Of a DNA stretch of 64,000 nucleotides, positions 25,413 to 34,967 are shown in pieces. Below the pieces are notes generated by a model. That model was given only the letters and a program-made list of their open reading frames with translations. It was not told where the DNA came from and searched no databases. Position 1 is the stretch's first letter. Each line of letters opens with the position of its first letter. A program made the position numbers and the translations under genes. The stretch is from Kaistella palustris DSM 21579 (GTDB lineage Bacteria > Bacteroidota > Bacteroidia > Flavobacteriales > Weeksellaceae), in NCBI RefSeq assembly GCF_000422265.1, contig NZ_AULL01000013.1:186001-250000 (forward strand), written 5' to 3'.

Positions 25413-27275
25413 ATGAAAAACACATTTACACTTCTATGCTTCCTCTGCGCATACAGCCTTTTTGGGCAGGGTCCCATACCGCGAGCCGAGGTTAACTTAA
25501 ACGAAGTCTACTCCCAGTACAGTTTAACAGGAGAAGGCGTATTGGTTGTGATGATCGACCGCGGTATCGATTACAGCCATCCCGACTTCATCGATGAAAA
25601 CGGTGATACGAGGTTTGCTTATATCTTTGATATGATCGACCAGACGGGAGCCGGCGCACCAAATAATCCCTATGGTGTAGGTACCGTATTCGACCATAAC
25701 ACCATCAATACTGCGCTGCACAGTAGTGCACCACCGTTGTCGATGGACAGGTTCGGTCACGGAACAGCCACCACAGGTATAATTTGTGGTAATGGAAGCG
25801 GAACGGCAGACCGCCAGTTTCACGGTGTTGCAACAAAAGCGACCATCATCAGCATAAAAATTACACATGATGCTTTTCCGTCTTTTAATGGCCTGCCCGG
25901 ACAAACCGCCTTTTGGAACCCCGCATATATTGCGATTGCATTACAGTTTGCCAAGGATAAGATAGCGGAACTGGGCCTTCCCTCTGTTACTTTAATGAAC
26001 ATTGGCTCTTTAGGCGGTCCTTCAGATGGTACGAGTACATACAGCAGAGCCATTGATGACTATGTTGCAAGCGGGCACCCGTTTGTGTGCGGGATCGGAG
26101 ACGATGGCGGCCGCGAAAACAATGCCTCCGGAAATATTGCGCAGGGTGAAACCGCGGAATTAGTTGTGAACAAAGCAGTTGCAGGAAATCTGCGTTTTGA
26201 TCTTTGGTACAGTGAAGATGATCGTTTTACGGTAAGCTTTGTAAGACCTAACGGCACAACAGAAGGCCCGTTTACAGCGCCTGGCGGACCGAACGGCTAT
26301 GTGGATCTAAACCTGGGAGATATCTATATGGCGCATCGCGGCAGTAATCAGGACGGCTGGGGTTCAACCGCTTACCGAAGAGAATTGATCGTGGATTTTT
26401 CGGGAACAGGCATTTATAAAGTTATTCTTAAAGGCGCCACCATTGTTAACGGAAAGTTTAACGCTTCCTTAAGTCCTTCTAATTTTGCCATTAATAATAA
26501 ATTTGAATCCTATGCAGTTCCCGGAGGCAGCATCAATGATTTTGCGACGGCTAAACTGAATATTGTACCTACAGACTATGTAATAAGTCCGGGATGGTAT
26601 GATATTAATGGAGTTTTCCGACATTTCACAGGGCAGGGCAGCCCGGGAGAAATCTGGCCCGGCTCAAGTGAAGGTCCCACTCAGGATGGCAGGCTGGCAC
26701 CCGATTTTGCAGCACCTGGAGAGATCGCTTTATGCGCGCACAGCCCGAATACCTACTACAGCAGATCACCCAACACTCTGGCACAAAACAGCAACGGACT
26801 CTATGGAATACAAAATGCGGTAAGCGCTGCCGCGCCTCTAGCAACGGGAATTATTGCTTTAATGTTAGAAGTAAATCCGGATTTAACTGCGGCACAAATC
26901 AAAACGATCTTGCGAAACTCCTGCAAACAGGATGCTTTCACAGGAACCGTTCCCAACAACACTTGGGGCTACGGAAAACTGGATGCTCTGCTTGCAATAC
27001 AGAACGCGATTACGTTGGGTGTGGAACAAGCCGGACGTAAAAATACCGTCGTATACCCGAATCCAACCACTGGCCCTTTCACCATCAATTTAGATAAAAA
27101 ATACATTGATGTGAATGTACAGATACTCACCATGCCCGGGCAAATTATTTCTTCAGAGAAGTACAAGGACACAAAAAAAGTTACCTCTGAAATCAAAGGT
27201 GTTGCCGGCGTTTATCTGATCAAGGTTAATGCCGGCAACAGGACTCTTAAATCGTTTAAAATAATTAAGCAATAG
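25413..27275 (+). CDS. S8 family (subtilisin-like) serine peptidase with T9SS sorting domain
   Basis: 620-aa secreted protease. Signal peptide about 1-19 (SLFGQG). The catalytic triad is D49 (VVMIDRGIDY), H116 (FGHGTAT) and S471 (NAVSAAAPLATG). The usual GTS before the serine is AVS, and the oxyanion Asn of the AAGN motif appears as Asp (GIGD, D230); both departures are unusual. A large insert (about 240-410) sits before SSEGPTQDGRLAPDFAAPG. Residues about 547-620 form a type A T9SS C-terminal sorting domain (VYPNPTTGPF, VYLIKV, SFKIIKQ), so it should be released or surface-bound after crossing the outer membrane. No long propeptide is present. Confidence 0.9.
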   Translation: MKNTFTLLCFLCAYSLFGQGPIPRAEVNLNEVYSQYSLTGEGVLVVMIDRGIDYSHPDFIDENGDTRFAYIFDMIDQTGAGAPNNPYGVGTVFDHNTINTALHSSAPPLSMDRFGHGTATTGIICGNGSGTADRQFHGVATKATIISIKITHDAFPSFNGLPGQTAFWNPAYIAIALQFAKDKIAELGLPSVTLMNIGSLGGPSDGTSTYSRAIDDYVASGHPFVCGIGDDGGRENNASGNIAQGETAELVVNKAVAGNLRFDLWYSEDDRFTVSFVRPNGTTEGPFTAPGGPNGYVDLNLGDIYMAHRGSNQDGWGSTAYRRELIVDFSGTGIYKVILKGATIVNGKFNASLSPSNFAINNKFESYAVPGGSINDFATAKLNIVPTDYVISPGWYDINGVFRHFTGQGSPGEIWPGSSEGPTQDGRLAPDFAAPGEIALCAHSPNTYYSRSPNTLAQNSNGLYGIQNAVSAAAPLATGIIALMLEVNPDLTAAQIKTILRNSCKQDAFTGTVPNNTWGYGKLDALLAIQNAITLGVEQAGRKNTVVYPNPTTGPFTINLDKKYIDVNVQILTMPGQIISSEKYKDTKKVTSEIKGVAGVYLIKVNAGNRTLKSFKIIKQ

Positions 27276-27510
27276 CTTATTTTGTGGCTGAATTTTAAAA
27301 CAAATGACTTCGGATATCTGTTTTATTGAAAAGAAATTACGGCAATAAAACTTCGGTCTGATTAATCTGTTCGGAGTCATTTGATTTATAGCTTCCATGT
27401 ATGAGACTTCCTAGCAAATAAGATTTAATCTGGTGGCCTGATAAAATTCCCGCATGGCCAAAAGTCCAGGTTACGGACTAAAGATTACATTAACACTAAA
27501 ACATAAAACA

Positions 27511-28578
27511 ATGAAAAAATTATTACTTATTGCCACCTGTTTCATTTCCTGCGCCACTATTTCGGCGCAGGAAAATAAAAACCGAAGCATCCTCGGCGCG
27601 ACCGATGCTTACGTTATGGAGTTTTTTACAAATCCTGGCCAATTCGGAACACTGCCGCTAGCCGGGCCCTACTACCCCATTCCAAATGTAATAACAAACA
27701 ACGCATACAATATGTTAGGTGGCGATTTCGACAGCGCAAATAATTTATACACAATCGTTTACATAAATCCAACTTATTATTTAGGTATAGTAGATTTAAC
27801 TTCTGGCGCAGTAAATTACGCGGCTACAATTTCAGGTGTGGTCAGTGCGCAGCAGTTTTTATCGCAGCTGTCTTATAATGTTACCAACGGTCATTTTTAT
27901 GCGCTGAGCCATGATCCCAATAATAAGAACGGCTCACAGCTTTACTCGGTTGACATCGCAACGGGCGTTCTGTCTCCGGTCGGACCACTGAATTCCATCG
28001 CCAATGCCATCTCATTTGAAATAGACAATAATGGCATGGGTTACGCTGCAGATTCGGTAACGGGAAAACTGTATACCATTGATCTCTCAACCGGAGTGGT
28101 CGCGGAAGTGGGCCTTATGGACCAGAACGGTTTTTATCCGGTAGGCCAAAGCTTCACCATTGACCACAGTACAAATACAATGTATGCCGTACTGCAAAAC
28201 AAAAGCGGAGTCATACGCAGCCATTTTTACACAGTAAATTTAAGCAGCGGTGCACTCACGGACCTTGGTGACGGCAGTTCCCGGAAATACAGTTTGTTTG
28301 CTGTATCTCCATTCACACTTAGTCTAAGCGATTCCAAATTGCATCAAATACAAGCATACCCCAATCCCACCAATGGAAATTTCACGGTTGCGCTCGACAA
28401 AAAATATCCTGATGTAAGTGTAGAAATATTAAATATAACCGGACAAATCGTTTCATCGCAAAATTACAGAGAATCTAAAAATATCATCTCTGAAATCAAA
28501 GGACCTGCGGGCATATATATAATTAAAGTGACGGCAGATCACAAAGAGCTAAAATCCATTAAAATAACTAAGCAGTAG
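27511..28578 (+). CDS. T9SS type A secreted protein, beta-propeller-like
   Basis: 355 aa from the ATG at 27511; the frame opens earlier at 27454, but only the internal start gives a clean signal peptide (MKKLLLIATCFISCATISAQ). The middle region repeats strands such as LYTIVYINPTYYLGIVDLTSG, LYSVDIATGVLSPVG, LYTIDLSTGVVAEVG and FYTVNLSSGALTDLG, roughly every 40-50 residues, which looks like a beta-propeller. The C-terminal 70 residues (AYPNPTNGNF to SIKITKQ) are a T9SS type A sorting domain closely similar to that of the upstream subtilase. Function unknown; probably a surface or secreted binding protein. Confidence 0.82.
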   Translation: MKKLLLIATCFISCATISAQENKNRSILGATDAYVMEFFTNPGQFGTLPLAGPYYPIPNVITNNAYNMLGGDFDSANNLYTIVYINPTYYLGIVDLTSGAVNYAATISGVVSAQQFLSQLSYNVTNGHFYALSHDPNNKNGSQLYSVDIATGVLSPVGPLNSIANAISFEIDNNGMGYAADSVTGKLYTIDLSTGVVAEVGLMDQNGFYPVGQSFTIDHSTNTMYAVLQNKSGVIRSHFYTVNLSSGALTDLGDGSSRKYSLFAVSPFTLSLSDSKLHQIQAYPNPTNGNFTVALDKKYPDVSVEILNITGQIVSSQNYRESKNIISEIKGPAGIYIIKVTADHKELKSIKITKQ

Positions 28579-28859
28579 GTGTAATTACGAAAGACGATAC
28601 TTTTTTTTCATTGCTTTCTTTTTTTTTGATAAGTTTTCCAGACACTGCTCCTACACGTGGCTACAGTGAACCCGCGGCGTTTAAAGCTGCGGTTTCTTCT
28701 GGTAAGTCTTTTATACAAAAATTTACAGTTTAACAGCCGGTCCAGTTGTCACACAAAATGTTTATCCTTTTTATAATGTGGCTGTTATCATCTAAATTTT
28801 TGTATTTTGGCTAAGGTTTTCAGTTTGGGATTCAAAATGTTATTTTTAAAGTATCCGCG

Positions 28860-29036
28860 ATGACGAAATCGATTCGAATTACAGTCATTATTATCGGTGC
28901 GCTGACCATCGGTGCTGCGCTGTACGCCTGTCTGCAAGGCACTCACGACGCTATGACGTACTTTGCTTTATTGATGGGCGCAGCGCTGATCATAACTTCA
29001 GTATTAACTGGAAGTTCTACCGATGCCGAGGAATAG
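28860..29036 (+). CDS. 58-residue small membrane protein
   Basis: ATG at 28860 to TAG at 29034-29036. It encodes a short basic start (MTKSIR), a hydrophobic helix (TVIIIGALTIGAALYACL, about 8-25), a polar loop (QGTHDAM) and a second helix (YFALLMGAALIITSVL, about 34-49) ending GSSTDAEE. The two-helix hairpin layout and clean stop favour a real gene although no homologue is recognised. It stands alone between the T9SS protein and the zinc-ribbon gene. Confidence 0.55.
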   Translation: MTKSIRITVIIIGALTIGAALYACLQGTHDAMTYFALLMGAALIITSVLTGSSTDAEE

Positions 29037-29077
29037 TTCCGGTTTTAAATCGCCCTACTTTCCCAAAAAATAATTTT

Positions 29078-29085
29078 TATATTTG
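29078..29085 (+). promoter_or_regulatory. -7 element before the zinc-ribbon gene
   Basis: TATATTTG, a full match to TANNTTTG, 17 bp upstream of the ATG at 29103. Confidence 0.5.
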
Positions 29086-29102
29086 ATTATCAATTGACTG
29101 GT

Positions 29103-29450
29103 ATGCAAAACTGTCTGGAATGTGGCGAAAAAATCATTGGGCGGAGCGATAAAAAGTTCTGTAATGATGGCTGCCGCAACGCCTTTAACAATAAAAACAA
29201 CAAAGATTCATCAAACCTGATGCGCAACATTAATAATAAACTGCGCAAAAATCACCGTATACTTTCCGAACAGAAATTTGTGGACGGCAAAGCCAAAACT
29301 ACCCGAAGCAAACTGACAACAGAGGGAATTGATTTCGAATTCTTCACCAGTTTAAAGATTTACAAAAACGGTGCTGAGTATCGGTTTGTATACGATATTG
29401 GGTATAAGTTTCTGGAGGAAGACTGGATATTGCTGGTGCGGAAGGAATAA
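29103..29450 (+). CDS. Zinc-ribbon protein of unknown function
   Basis: 115 aa from the ATG at 29103; an in-frame ATG/alternative start at 29094 would fall closer to the -7 element and is less likely. The N-terminus has a four-cysteine zinc ribbon (CLECG...KFCNDGC), followed by an Asn/Lys-rich helix with RNAFNNKNNKD and a small C-terminal alpha/beta part ending EDWILLVRKE. Similar short proteins (DUF2116-like zinc ribbons) are widespread in Bacteroidota, often without function. The -7 element of the next gene begins 2 bp after its stop. Confidence 0.7.
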   Translation: MQNCLECGEKIIGRSDKKFCNDGCRNAFNNKNNKDSSNLMRNINNKLRKNHRILSEQKFVDGKAKTTRSKLTTEGIDFEFFTSLKIYKNGAEYRFVYDIGYKFLEEDWILLVRKE

Positions 29451-29451
29451 T

Positions 29452-29459
29452 TATATTTG
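29452..29459 (+). promoter_or_regulatory. -7 element of the large T9SS type B gene
   Basis: TATATTTG starts 2 bp after the zinc-ribbon stop and ends 15 bp before the ATG at 29475. Confidence 0.55.
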
Positions 29460-29474
29460 TGCACATTTATCTGG

Positions 29475-32400
29475 ATGAAAAAAAATTTACTCCTTCTATT
29501 TTTCTGTTGTTTCTCAACACTCATTTTTGCTCAAAAATCAGTTTCAAATTCCAACGCATCTTTTTACGAAAACAAAGGTCAGATTGTCGATCAGGCCGGA
29601 AAAGAAAACTATGCCGTCAAATATCTGTTTCATTCCAAAGGTTTAAATGTTCAGCTTAAAAGAGACGGATTTTCGTATGATGTTTATGAGCTTAAAAAGA
29701 CTTTAAAAAAAACTTCAAGGAAGAAAGAAAAAATATTTCCATTAGAAAATAATGAGCGTGCAAAATATGATTTCAAGTTCCAGTTTCATCGGGTAGATAT
29801 TGATTTTATTGGTGCCAATAATAATCCAATAATAATTGCAGAAGGAAAATCTGGAGATTATGAGAACTTCTATAATGTGCCGAATAAACCTCAGGGAGTA
29901 GAGAAAGTTTACCGCTACGAAAAAATAACGTACAAAAATTTATACTCCAATATAGATTTAGTCTTCTTCAAACCAGACGACACCTTGAAACCTGTAGAAT
30001 ATAATTTCATTATAAATCCGGGCGGAAAGATTTCAGACATTCAGTTAAAATTTAAAGGCGCAAAAACCAAATTAAAGGACGGGAAACTGTCTATGAAACT
30101 TCGGTTTGGAGAAATGCAGGAAAATATTCCGCATTCCTGGGAAGAAAATGGAGCTGCAAAAAATACGATTGATGTTCAGTTTACCGAGTTAGGAAATGGC
30201 ATTTTTGGTTTCAAATCTGAGAAAAATATTTCTAATAAAGTTATGGTGATCGATCCGGTTCCGACCCGGATATGGGGAAGTTATTTCGGGGGCAGCGGTG
30301 AGGAATTCGGTGAATTGAAAGCGGATAAAGATAACAATATCTATATTTTCGGTTATTCTGCGAGTCCTAATAATATCGCAACAACAGGTGCCTATCAAGA
30401 CAATATTTCCGGAGGCGCCGACGCATTCATCTCAAAGATCAGTAAAGATGGTCAGCGATTTTGGGGTACTTATTACGGAAAACCTTACTTTGACATAACC
30501 GGATCTCTCGACACGGATGCCGACTTAAATATTTATGCGGCGATCATCTCACAAAAACCAAATCCGGCCTATCCCGGAAATCATTATTACTCATACCAGA
30601 AATTGGTTCTTTTAAAATTAAATTCCAGTGGTAATTTGGTTGCAATAAATGAATACGGTCAGGAAGTCGGAAATCCTGTCTTCGGTGGATATCAAGATGA
30701 AACAAACATCTACGACGTATGGTTTTTTAATGACAAAGTATATATACTTGGTGATACAAGAATTTCAGGATATTCTACACCGGGTAGCTTTCAGGAACAA
30801 ATAAAGGGTGGTATGGACGGCTTTTTGGCGAGGTTTGACGCAAATAACGCAGGCTTAGATTTCTTTACCTATGTGGGAGGAAACTCGTCTACAACTTTAT
30901 ATCGAATATTTAATGCTGACTCTACGGGCCTTGAAATATCCGGAATGACAAGGATGACCGACTTCCCTATGATTGATGCCTTTAAATCGGTCAATAATCA
31001 GGATCCTTCTGTTGGGGGAAATAACGGCTTATATTTGAAATTCTCTGAAAGTGGAAATCTTTTGAAATCAAGTTATTTCGGAGGAGCTGAGAGTTATAAT
31101 TTTACAGGGGTGAGAAGGTTCGGCAACGAAATCATATTTGGTGGAAGAATGATGAGCAAAAATAAACTTTGTTATTACAAAGTGGATACTGCACTGAACG
31201 CCATCACCGATTATAAAGAAATAAGTGTATTCAATAATGATGGCGACTTTTATATTGATGATCAAAAAAATATCTTCGCCGCATCCAGGGTGAGTCCCAA
31301 TGATTCGTGGGCAAATCAAGTTACCACCGCCGGTGCATATATGCCGGTTATAGGAAAATACATCTCTATTTTAGCCACGAAATATGATCTAAGTTTTAAT
31401 AAAATTTGGGCAACCTTTTATACGGGGGATGGTGGTACGCAAATAGGAAATTTCATAAAAGATAATGAGGGTTATTTGTATTTATGGGGTTTATCTTCTG
31501 GAAATAGAACCGGCATAGCGACACCCGGAACTTTCCAGCAAACTGGTGGGCATCCATCCAACGATATTTTTATCGCCAAATTTGCCGATTGCGCCTCCAC
31601 TGTAAATGTGACTTACACGCCAACCTGCATTGGGCAAAATCTACAGTTAAATGCTTCGGGTGGAACATCTTACGAATGGTTTGGTCCCAATAATTTTCAT
31701 TCGCTCCTTCAAAACCCTGTCATCAATAACGCGCAGGCCAGTGATTCCGGCGAATATTTTGTAAGAATTACGGGTGGCCAATCATGCGGCGGAATTTTTA
31801 CATTAAACATCAATATTGGGAGCCCAACTCTGCCGGTTTTAGATGTTCCCAATCTGCCTGCAATCACCGGCTTCTGCAGCGTTACAGTTACGGTGATCCC
31901 AACAGCCACGACCGGCTGCGGAACAAAAATAAATGCCACCACCACAGATCCGCTCCTTTACACTTCACCGGGAACTTACGTCATTCACTGGAATTATGAC
32001 GATGGAAACGGCCACCAACTTTCTCAAAATCAAACCATTAATGTGCAGGGAAGTCCGCTGCCTACCGCCAGTTCGCCACAAAACTTTTGCCTTATCGATG
32101 AGCCAAGACTTTCCGACATTCAAATCACGGGAACCGCAATAAAATGGTATGATCTGGTTGGCGATCCTTTGGATCCAAACCGGCTGCTCGCGGGCAGCTC
32201 TAAGTATTATGTGACGCAAACACTCAACGGCTGCGAAAGTGCAAAGCTGGAAATTTTGGTTAATGTTAATGATCCTTTCCCACCAACCGGTGCTTTAAAC
32301 CAGGATTTCTGTTCGGCCCAAAACCCGACTGTTGCAGATATTGTGGTTTCCGGACAGGGCGTGAAGTGGTACGATCCTTCGGGTCAGCTTCTGCCGCCCG

Positions 32401-33455
32401 CAACTCCACTTACTCACAGCCAAACCTATTACGGAACGCAGACTGTGAATGGCTGCGAAAGTCTGCAGAAAATTCCTGTGACGGTTTCTGTATCTAATGG
32501 CGGCATTCCCGCAAATGATTTCACAACTGCAACCTGTAACGAAACTACCTCAACTACGAAGCAGGAAAACCTTAACAATTACAAAGAAAAGTTAGTCCCG
32601 AATTCATCTGTTTACACGTTTGAATTTTTCGATGAATTTAATCAGACGGTTCCCGATCCTGCAAGTGCAGGTTTACATATTGGCAACAATATTTTTCATG
32701 TTAAAATCAGCAATCCACTGGGCTGTTTTGTTGAGGTTCAGCTGACTGTAACACTGAATCCAAAACCACTTCTTAATTTGCGGGATAAAGAGGAATTCTG
32801 CGACGGCCAAAGCGTACAACTCAATGCCGGCGCGGGTTTTTCATTTTATGAATGGTCCAAAGAAGGTTCGGCAGTTCCTTTTTCTAACCAGCAGATCATA
32901 GAAGTAACCGAAGCAGGAAAATATACGGTGAAAGTCCGAAATATTTTTCAGTGCGAAAACGCCGCAATGGTTATTGTAACCAAGTCTGTACTTGCAACCA
33001 TTCTGCGCGTGGACATCGTAAACACCACAGCGACGGTTGTTCTTTCGGAAAACGGCGATTTCATTTATATCATGGACAATCAAAGTCCGCAGATTTCCAA
33101 TGTTTTCAGCGGCCTGAAGAATGGCAACCATACAGTTTCAGTAAAAACTCCGGGCGGCTGCATCATCGGTAAGATGGATTTTACACTGTTCAATGTTCCC
33201 AACAGTTTTACGCCCAACGCTGATGGCATTAACGATACCTGGAAGATCAGCGGTTTGGAAAACTATCCCAATTCGGAAGTTCTGATTTACGACCGACACG
33301 GAAAAAACGTTTTATCGAAGATCACAGGCGGCGCTTTCGAGTGGGACGGCAGATATGAATCCCGGGCGCTGCCCACTGGAAATTACTGGTACGTCATCAT
33401 TGTTTCAGACGGTCGCACACTTAAAGGCTGGCTGCTCATTAAAAACAGAAACTAA
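29475..33455 (+). CDS. Large T9SS type B surface protein (SBBP-like N-terminus, Ig-like repeats)
   Basis: 1326 aa from the ATG at 29475 (an ATG at 29457 overlaps the promoter). Signal peptide MKKNLLLLFFCCFSTLIFAQ. An N-terminal DUF7948-type domain (NKGQIVDQAGKENY) leads into beta-propeller repeats with GSYFGGSGEEFGELKADK, WGTYYGK and TYVGGNSS. Ig-like modules follow; two are near copies (FCLIDEPRLSDI...IKWYD and FCSAQNPTVADI...VKWYD, each ending QT(L/V)NGCES). The last ~85 residues (PNSFTPNADGINDTWKI to KGWLLIKNRN) are the gliding-motility-associated (CHU_C) type B sorting domain. It is probably a surface adhesin or gliding-associated protein exported by T9SS. Confidence 0.88.
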   Translation: MKKNLLLLFFCCFSTLIFAQKSVSNSNASFYENKGQIVDQAGKENYAVKYLFHSKGLNVQLKRDGFSYDVYELKKTLKKTSRKKEKIFPLENNERAKYDFKFQFHRVDIDFIGANNNPIIIAEGKSGDYENFYNVPNKPQGVEKVYRYEKITYKNLYSNIDLVFFKPDDTLKPVEYNFIINPGGKISDIQLKFKGAKTKLKDGKLSMKLRFGEMQENIPHSWEENGAAKNTIDVQFTELGNGIFGFKSEKNISNKVMVIDPVPTRIWGSYFGGSGEEFGELKADKDNNIYIFGYSASPNNIATTGAYQDNISGGADAFISKISKDGQRFWGTYYGKPYFDITGSLDTDADLNIYAAIISQKPNPAYPGNHYYSYQKLVLLKLNSSGNLVAINEYGQEVGNPVFGGYQDETNIYDVWFFNDKVYILGDTRISGYSTPGSFQEQIKGGMDGFLARFDANNAGLDFFTYVGGNSSTTLYRIFNADSTGLEISGMTRMTDFPMIDAFKSVNNQDPSVGGNNGLYLKFSESGNLLKSSYFGGAESYNFTGVRRFGNEIIFGGRMMSKNKLCYYKVDTALNAITDYKEISVFNNDGDFYIDDQKNIFAASRVSPNDSWANQVTTAGAYMPVIGKYISILATKYDLSFNKIWATFYTGDGGTQIGNFIKDNEGYLYLWGLSSGNRTGIATPGTFQQTGGHPSNDIFIAKFADCASTVNVTYTPTCIGQNLQLNASGGTSYEWFGPNNFHSLLQNPVINNAQASDSGEYFVRITGGQSCGGIFTLNINIGSPTLPVLDVPNLPAITGFCSVTVTVIPTATTGCGTKINATTTDPLLYTSPGTYVIHWNYDDGNGHQLSQNQTINVQGSPLPTASSPQNFCLIDEPRLSDIQITGTAIKWYDLVGDPLDPNRLLAGSSKYYVTQTLNGCESAKLEILVNVNDPFPPTGALNQDFCSAQNPTVADIVVSGQGVKWYDPSGQLLPPATPLTHSQTYYGTQTVNGCESLQKIPVTVSVSNGGIPANDFTTATCNETTSTTKQENLNNYKEKLVPNSSVYTFEFFDEFNQTVPDPASAGLHIGNNIFHVKISNPLGCFVEVQLTVTLNPKPLLNLRDKEEFCDGQSVQLNAGAGFSFYEWSKEGSAVPFSNQQIIEVTEAGKYTVKVRNIFQCENAAMVIVTKSVLATILRVDIVNTTATVVLSENGDFIYIMDNQSPQISNVFSGLKNGNHTVSVKTPGGCIIGKMDFTLFNVPNSFTPNADGINDTWKISGLENYPNSEVLIYDRHGKNVLSKITGGAFEWDGRYESRALPTGNYWYVIIVSDGRTLKGWLLIKNRN

Positions 33456-33511
33456 ATTTAATTGAGTAGTTATTAAAACATATAAAATATCAATTATTAA
33501 AGAGCAGACTA

Positions 33512-33542
33512 TTTGAAAACACGGGGATAATCATTACTTTTG
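33512..33542 (+). promoter_or_regulatory. tRNA-Pro promoter
   Basis: TTTG (33512-33515) and TACTTTTG (33535-33542) with 19-bp spacing; the tRNA begins 10 bp later. One of the clearest promoters in the window. Confidence 0.78.
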
Positions 33543-33552
33543 CCCCGTCTTA

Positions 33553-33626
33553 CGGGATGTAGCGCAGCTTGGTAGCGTACTTGCATGGGGTGCAAGGGGT
33601 CGCTGGTTCGAATCCAGTCATCCCGA
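33553..33626 (+). tRNA. tRNA-Pro (anticodon GGG)
   Basis: 74-nt cloverleaf. Acceptor stem cgggatg / catcccg with discriminator A; D arm gcgc...gcgt; anticodon stem cttgc / gcaag enclosing the loop atggggt (T33, anticodon GGG); T arm ctgg TTCGAAT ccag. GGG reads CCC/CCU. The 3' CCA is not encoded. It is followed at once by a terminator. Confidence 0.93.
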
Positions 33627-33627
33627 C

Positions 33628-33662
33628 AAAAAAAGAGCAGATTTTACGTCTGCTCTTTTTTT
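33628..33662 (+). terminator. Terminator of tRNA-Pro
   Basis: Stem aaaaaaagagcaga / tctgctctttttttt starts 1 bp after the tRNA and also faces the convergent CvfB-like gene. Confidence 0.85.
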
Positions 33663-33670
33663 CTAATGTT

Positions 33671-34516
33671 TTATTGCGGATCTTTTTCTTCTTCCAGCAG
33701 GCGGATCTTGTCTTCCAGAATTTCTATTTTTTTATCACGGTATAAACCGCCGATTGCTTTTTTAAAGTTTTTCTTGCTCATCTGCAGTTCCTCCTTTATT
33801 TCTTCGGGCGTGGATTTATCTGAAAGGTAAAGCAAACCATAGTTCTGCTGTAGCCGGTCCAGTATAATTTTCTGGAATTCATCGATATTTTCATAACCTT
33901 CTGGCTGCAGAGAAACATCGATTTTACCGTCTTCGCGGATGGTTTTTATAAAGCCGATTTCTTCCGACAGTGGAAAAAGCTTTTTGTAAACATCGGAAGC
34001 GTAAATAAGTCCGATATATTTTTGGTTAATGATCACATTCCAGCCCAGTTCACCTTCACCCATTAAAAGCAGGCGCACTTTCTCGCCTTTTGCGAAAGGC
34101 AGATCTTCATAGTGTGGATTTCTCTTGAATCGCGTGGTACCGGTAATCAGGCCTAAAGTTTCATCCACATACACATATACTATATATTTCCTGCCTTCTA
34201 CAATCTTTGCTTTTTGCTGTTTGTAGGGCACAAAAAGATCTTTGATAATTCCCCAGTCCATGAAAGCACCACTTGGCAAACTTTCCACACAGGTCATTAC
34301 CGCATATTCTCCAATTTCGGCGTACGGTTTTTCGGTTGTAGCTTTCAGCCTGTCATCGTCCTGATAAACAAAAACCTCCATTTCACCACCGACCTCCGCA
34401 TCTTCGGAGGCAAAAACTTTGGGCAGAAAACAGCGTTCGCCGTTTTCATCTTCCAGGAACAAACCTGAATAATTTTTTTCTGCGATCTTGAGGAGTTGCG
34501 TGGTACCGGGATTCAT
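33671..34516 (-). CDS. CvfB-like S1 RNA-binding protein
   Basis: 281 aa from the ATG at 34516; the longer frame to 34564 adds 16 unrelated residues. The protein has tandem S1-like beta-barrel domains (KNYSGLFLEDENGERCFLP, VYQDDDRLKATTE, then SGAFMDWGIIKDLFVPYKQQ with VYVYVDETLGLITGTTRFKR), followed by a winged-helix-like C-terminus (LLYLSDKSTPEEIKEELQMSKKNFKKAIGGLYRDKKI). This is the CvfB/YitL order. CvfB binds RNA and influences virulence-gene expression in Staphylococcus; the Bacteroidota role is not known. Confidence 0.88.
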   Translation of the reverse strand: MNPGTTQLLKIAEKNYSGLFLEDENGERCFLPKVFASEDAEVGGEMEVFVYQDDDRLKATTEKPYAEIGEYAVMTCVESLPSGAFMDWGIIKDLFVPYKQQKAKIVEGRKYIVYVYVDETLGLITGTTRFKRNPHYEDLPFAKGEKVRLLLMGEGELGWNVIINQKYIGLIYASDVYKKLFPLSEEIGFIKTIREDGKIDVSLQPEGYENIDEFQKIILDRLQQNYGLLYLSDKSTPEEIKEELQMSKKNFKKAIGGLYRDKKIEILEDKIRLLEEEKDPQ

Positions 34517-34606
34517 TGTATAAAATGAGGTTGATGATTGATAATTAATGCTTACAGCGCACAAAGATAAGAATTCTAAGGGAACGGATTTTGCTGAAAT
34601 AGAGCT

Positions 34607-34807
34607 ATGCCGTCGACCGTTATTAAAAAATATTCCTATGAACCTGAACGCGAAATTTTGCGGATCATTTATCAGTCGGGCGCGGTTTATGACTATTACA
34701 ACGTTCCGCTGGAAGTTTTCGAAGCCTTCCGGACTGCTTTTTCAAAAGGCGTTTTTCTGAATCAAAAAATAAAACCCTTTTACAGTTTTGAAAAGAAGAG
34801 TTTGTAG
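34607..34807 (+). CDS. KTSC domain-containing protein
   Basis: 66 aa, almost entirely one KTSC domain (S/T-xxI-xxxxYDpexxxLxVxFxsGxxYxYxxVP..VfexFxxAxSkGxfFN). Seen as MPSTVIKKYSYEPE, LRIIYQSGAVYDYYNVP, FEAFRTAFSKGVFLNQKIK. The family's C-terminal FxxKS is partly changed to FEKKSL. Function unknown; related domains occur next to lysyl-tRNA synthetases and nucleic-acid proteins. Divergent from the CvfB-like gene by 90 bp. Confidence 0.85.
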   Translation: MPSTVIKKYSYEPEREILRIIYQSGAVYDYYNVPLEVFEAFRTAFSKGVFLNQKIKPFYSFEKKSL

Positions 34808-34967
34808 GATTTTCTATTATTAAAAAATTCTATTGAATTCGTCTGCTCAGTTTTATCGGGAAGAATAAATTTCTATTATCCTGGAGCTGGCAATTTATCT
34901 TTGCAAAGCACTGAATCCGGCGAGAAATCATTAACAAAAAAAAGAGAAGCCAAAACCCCTCTGCCAA

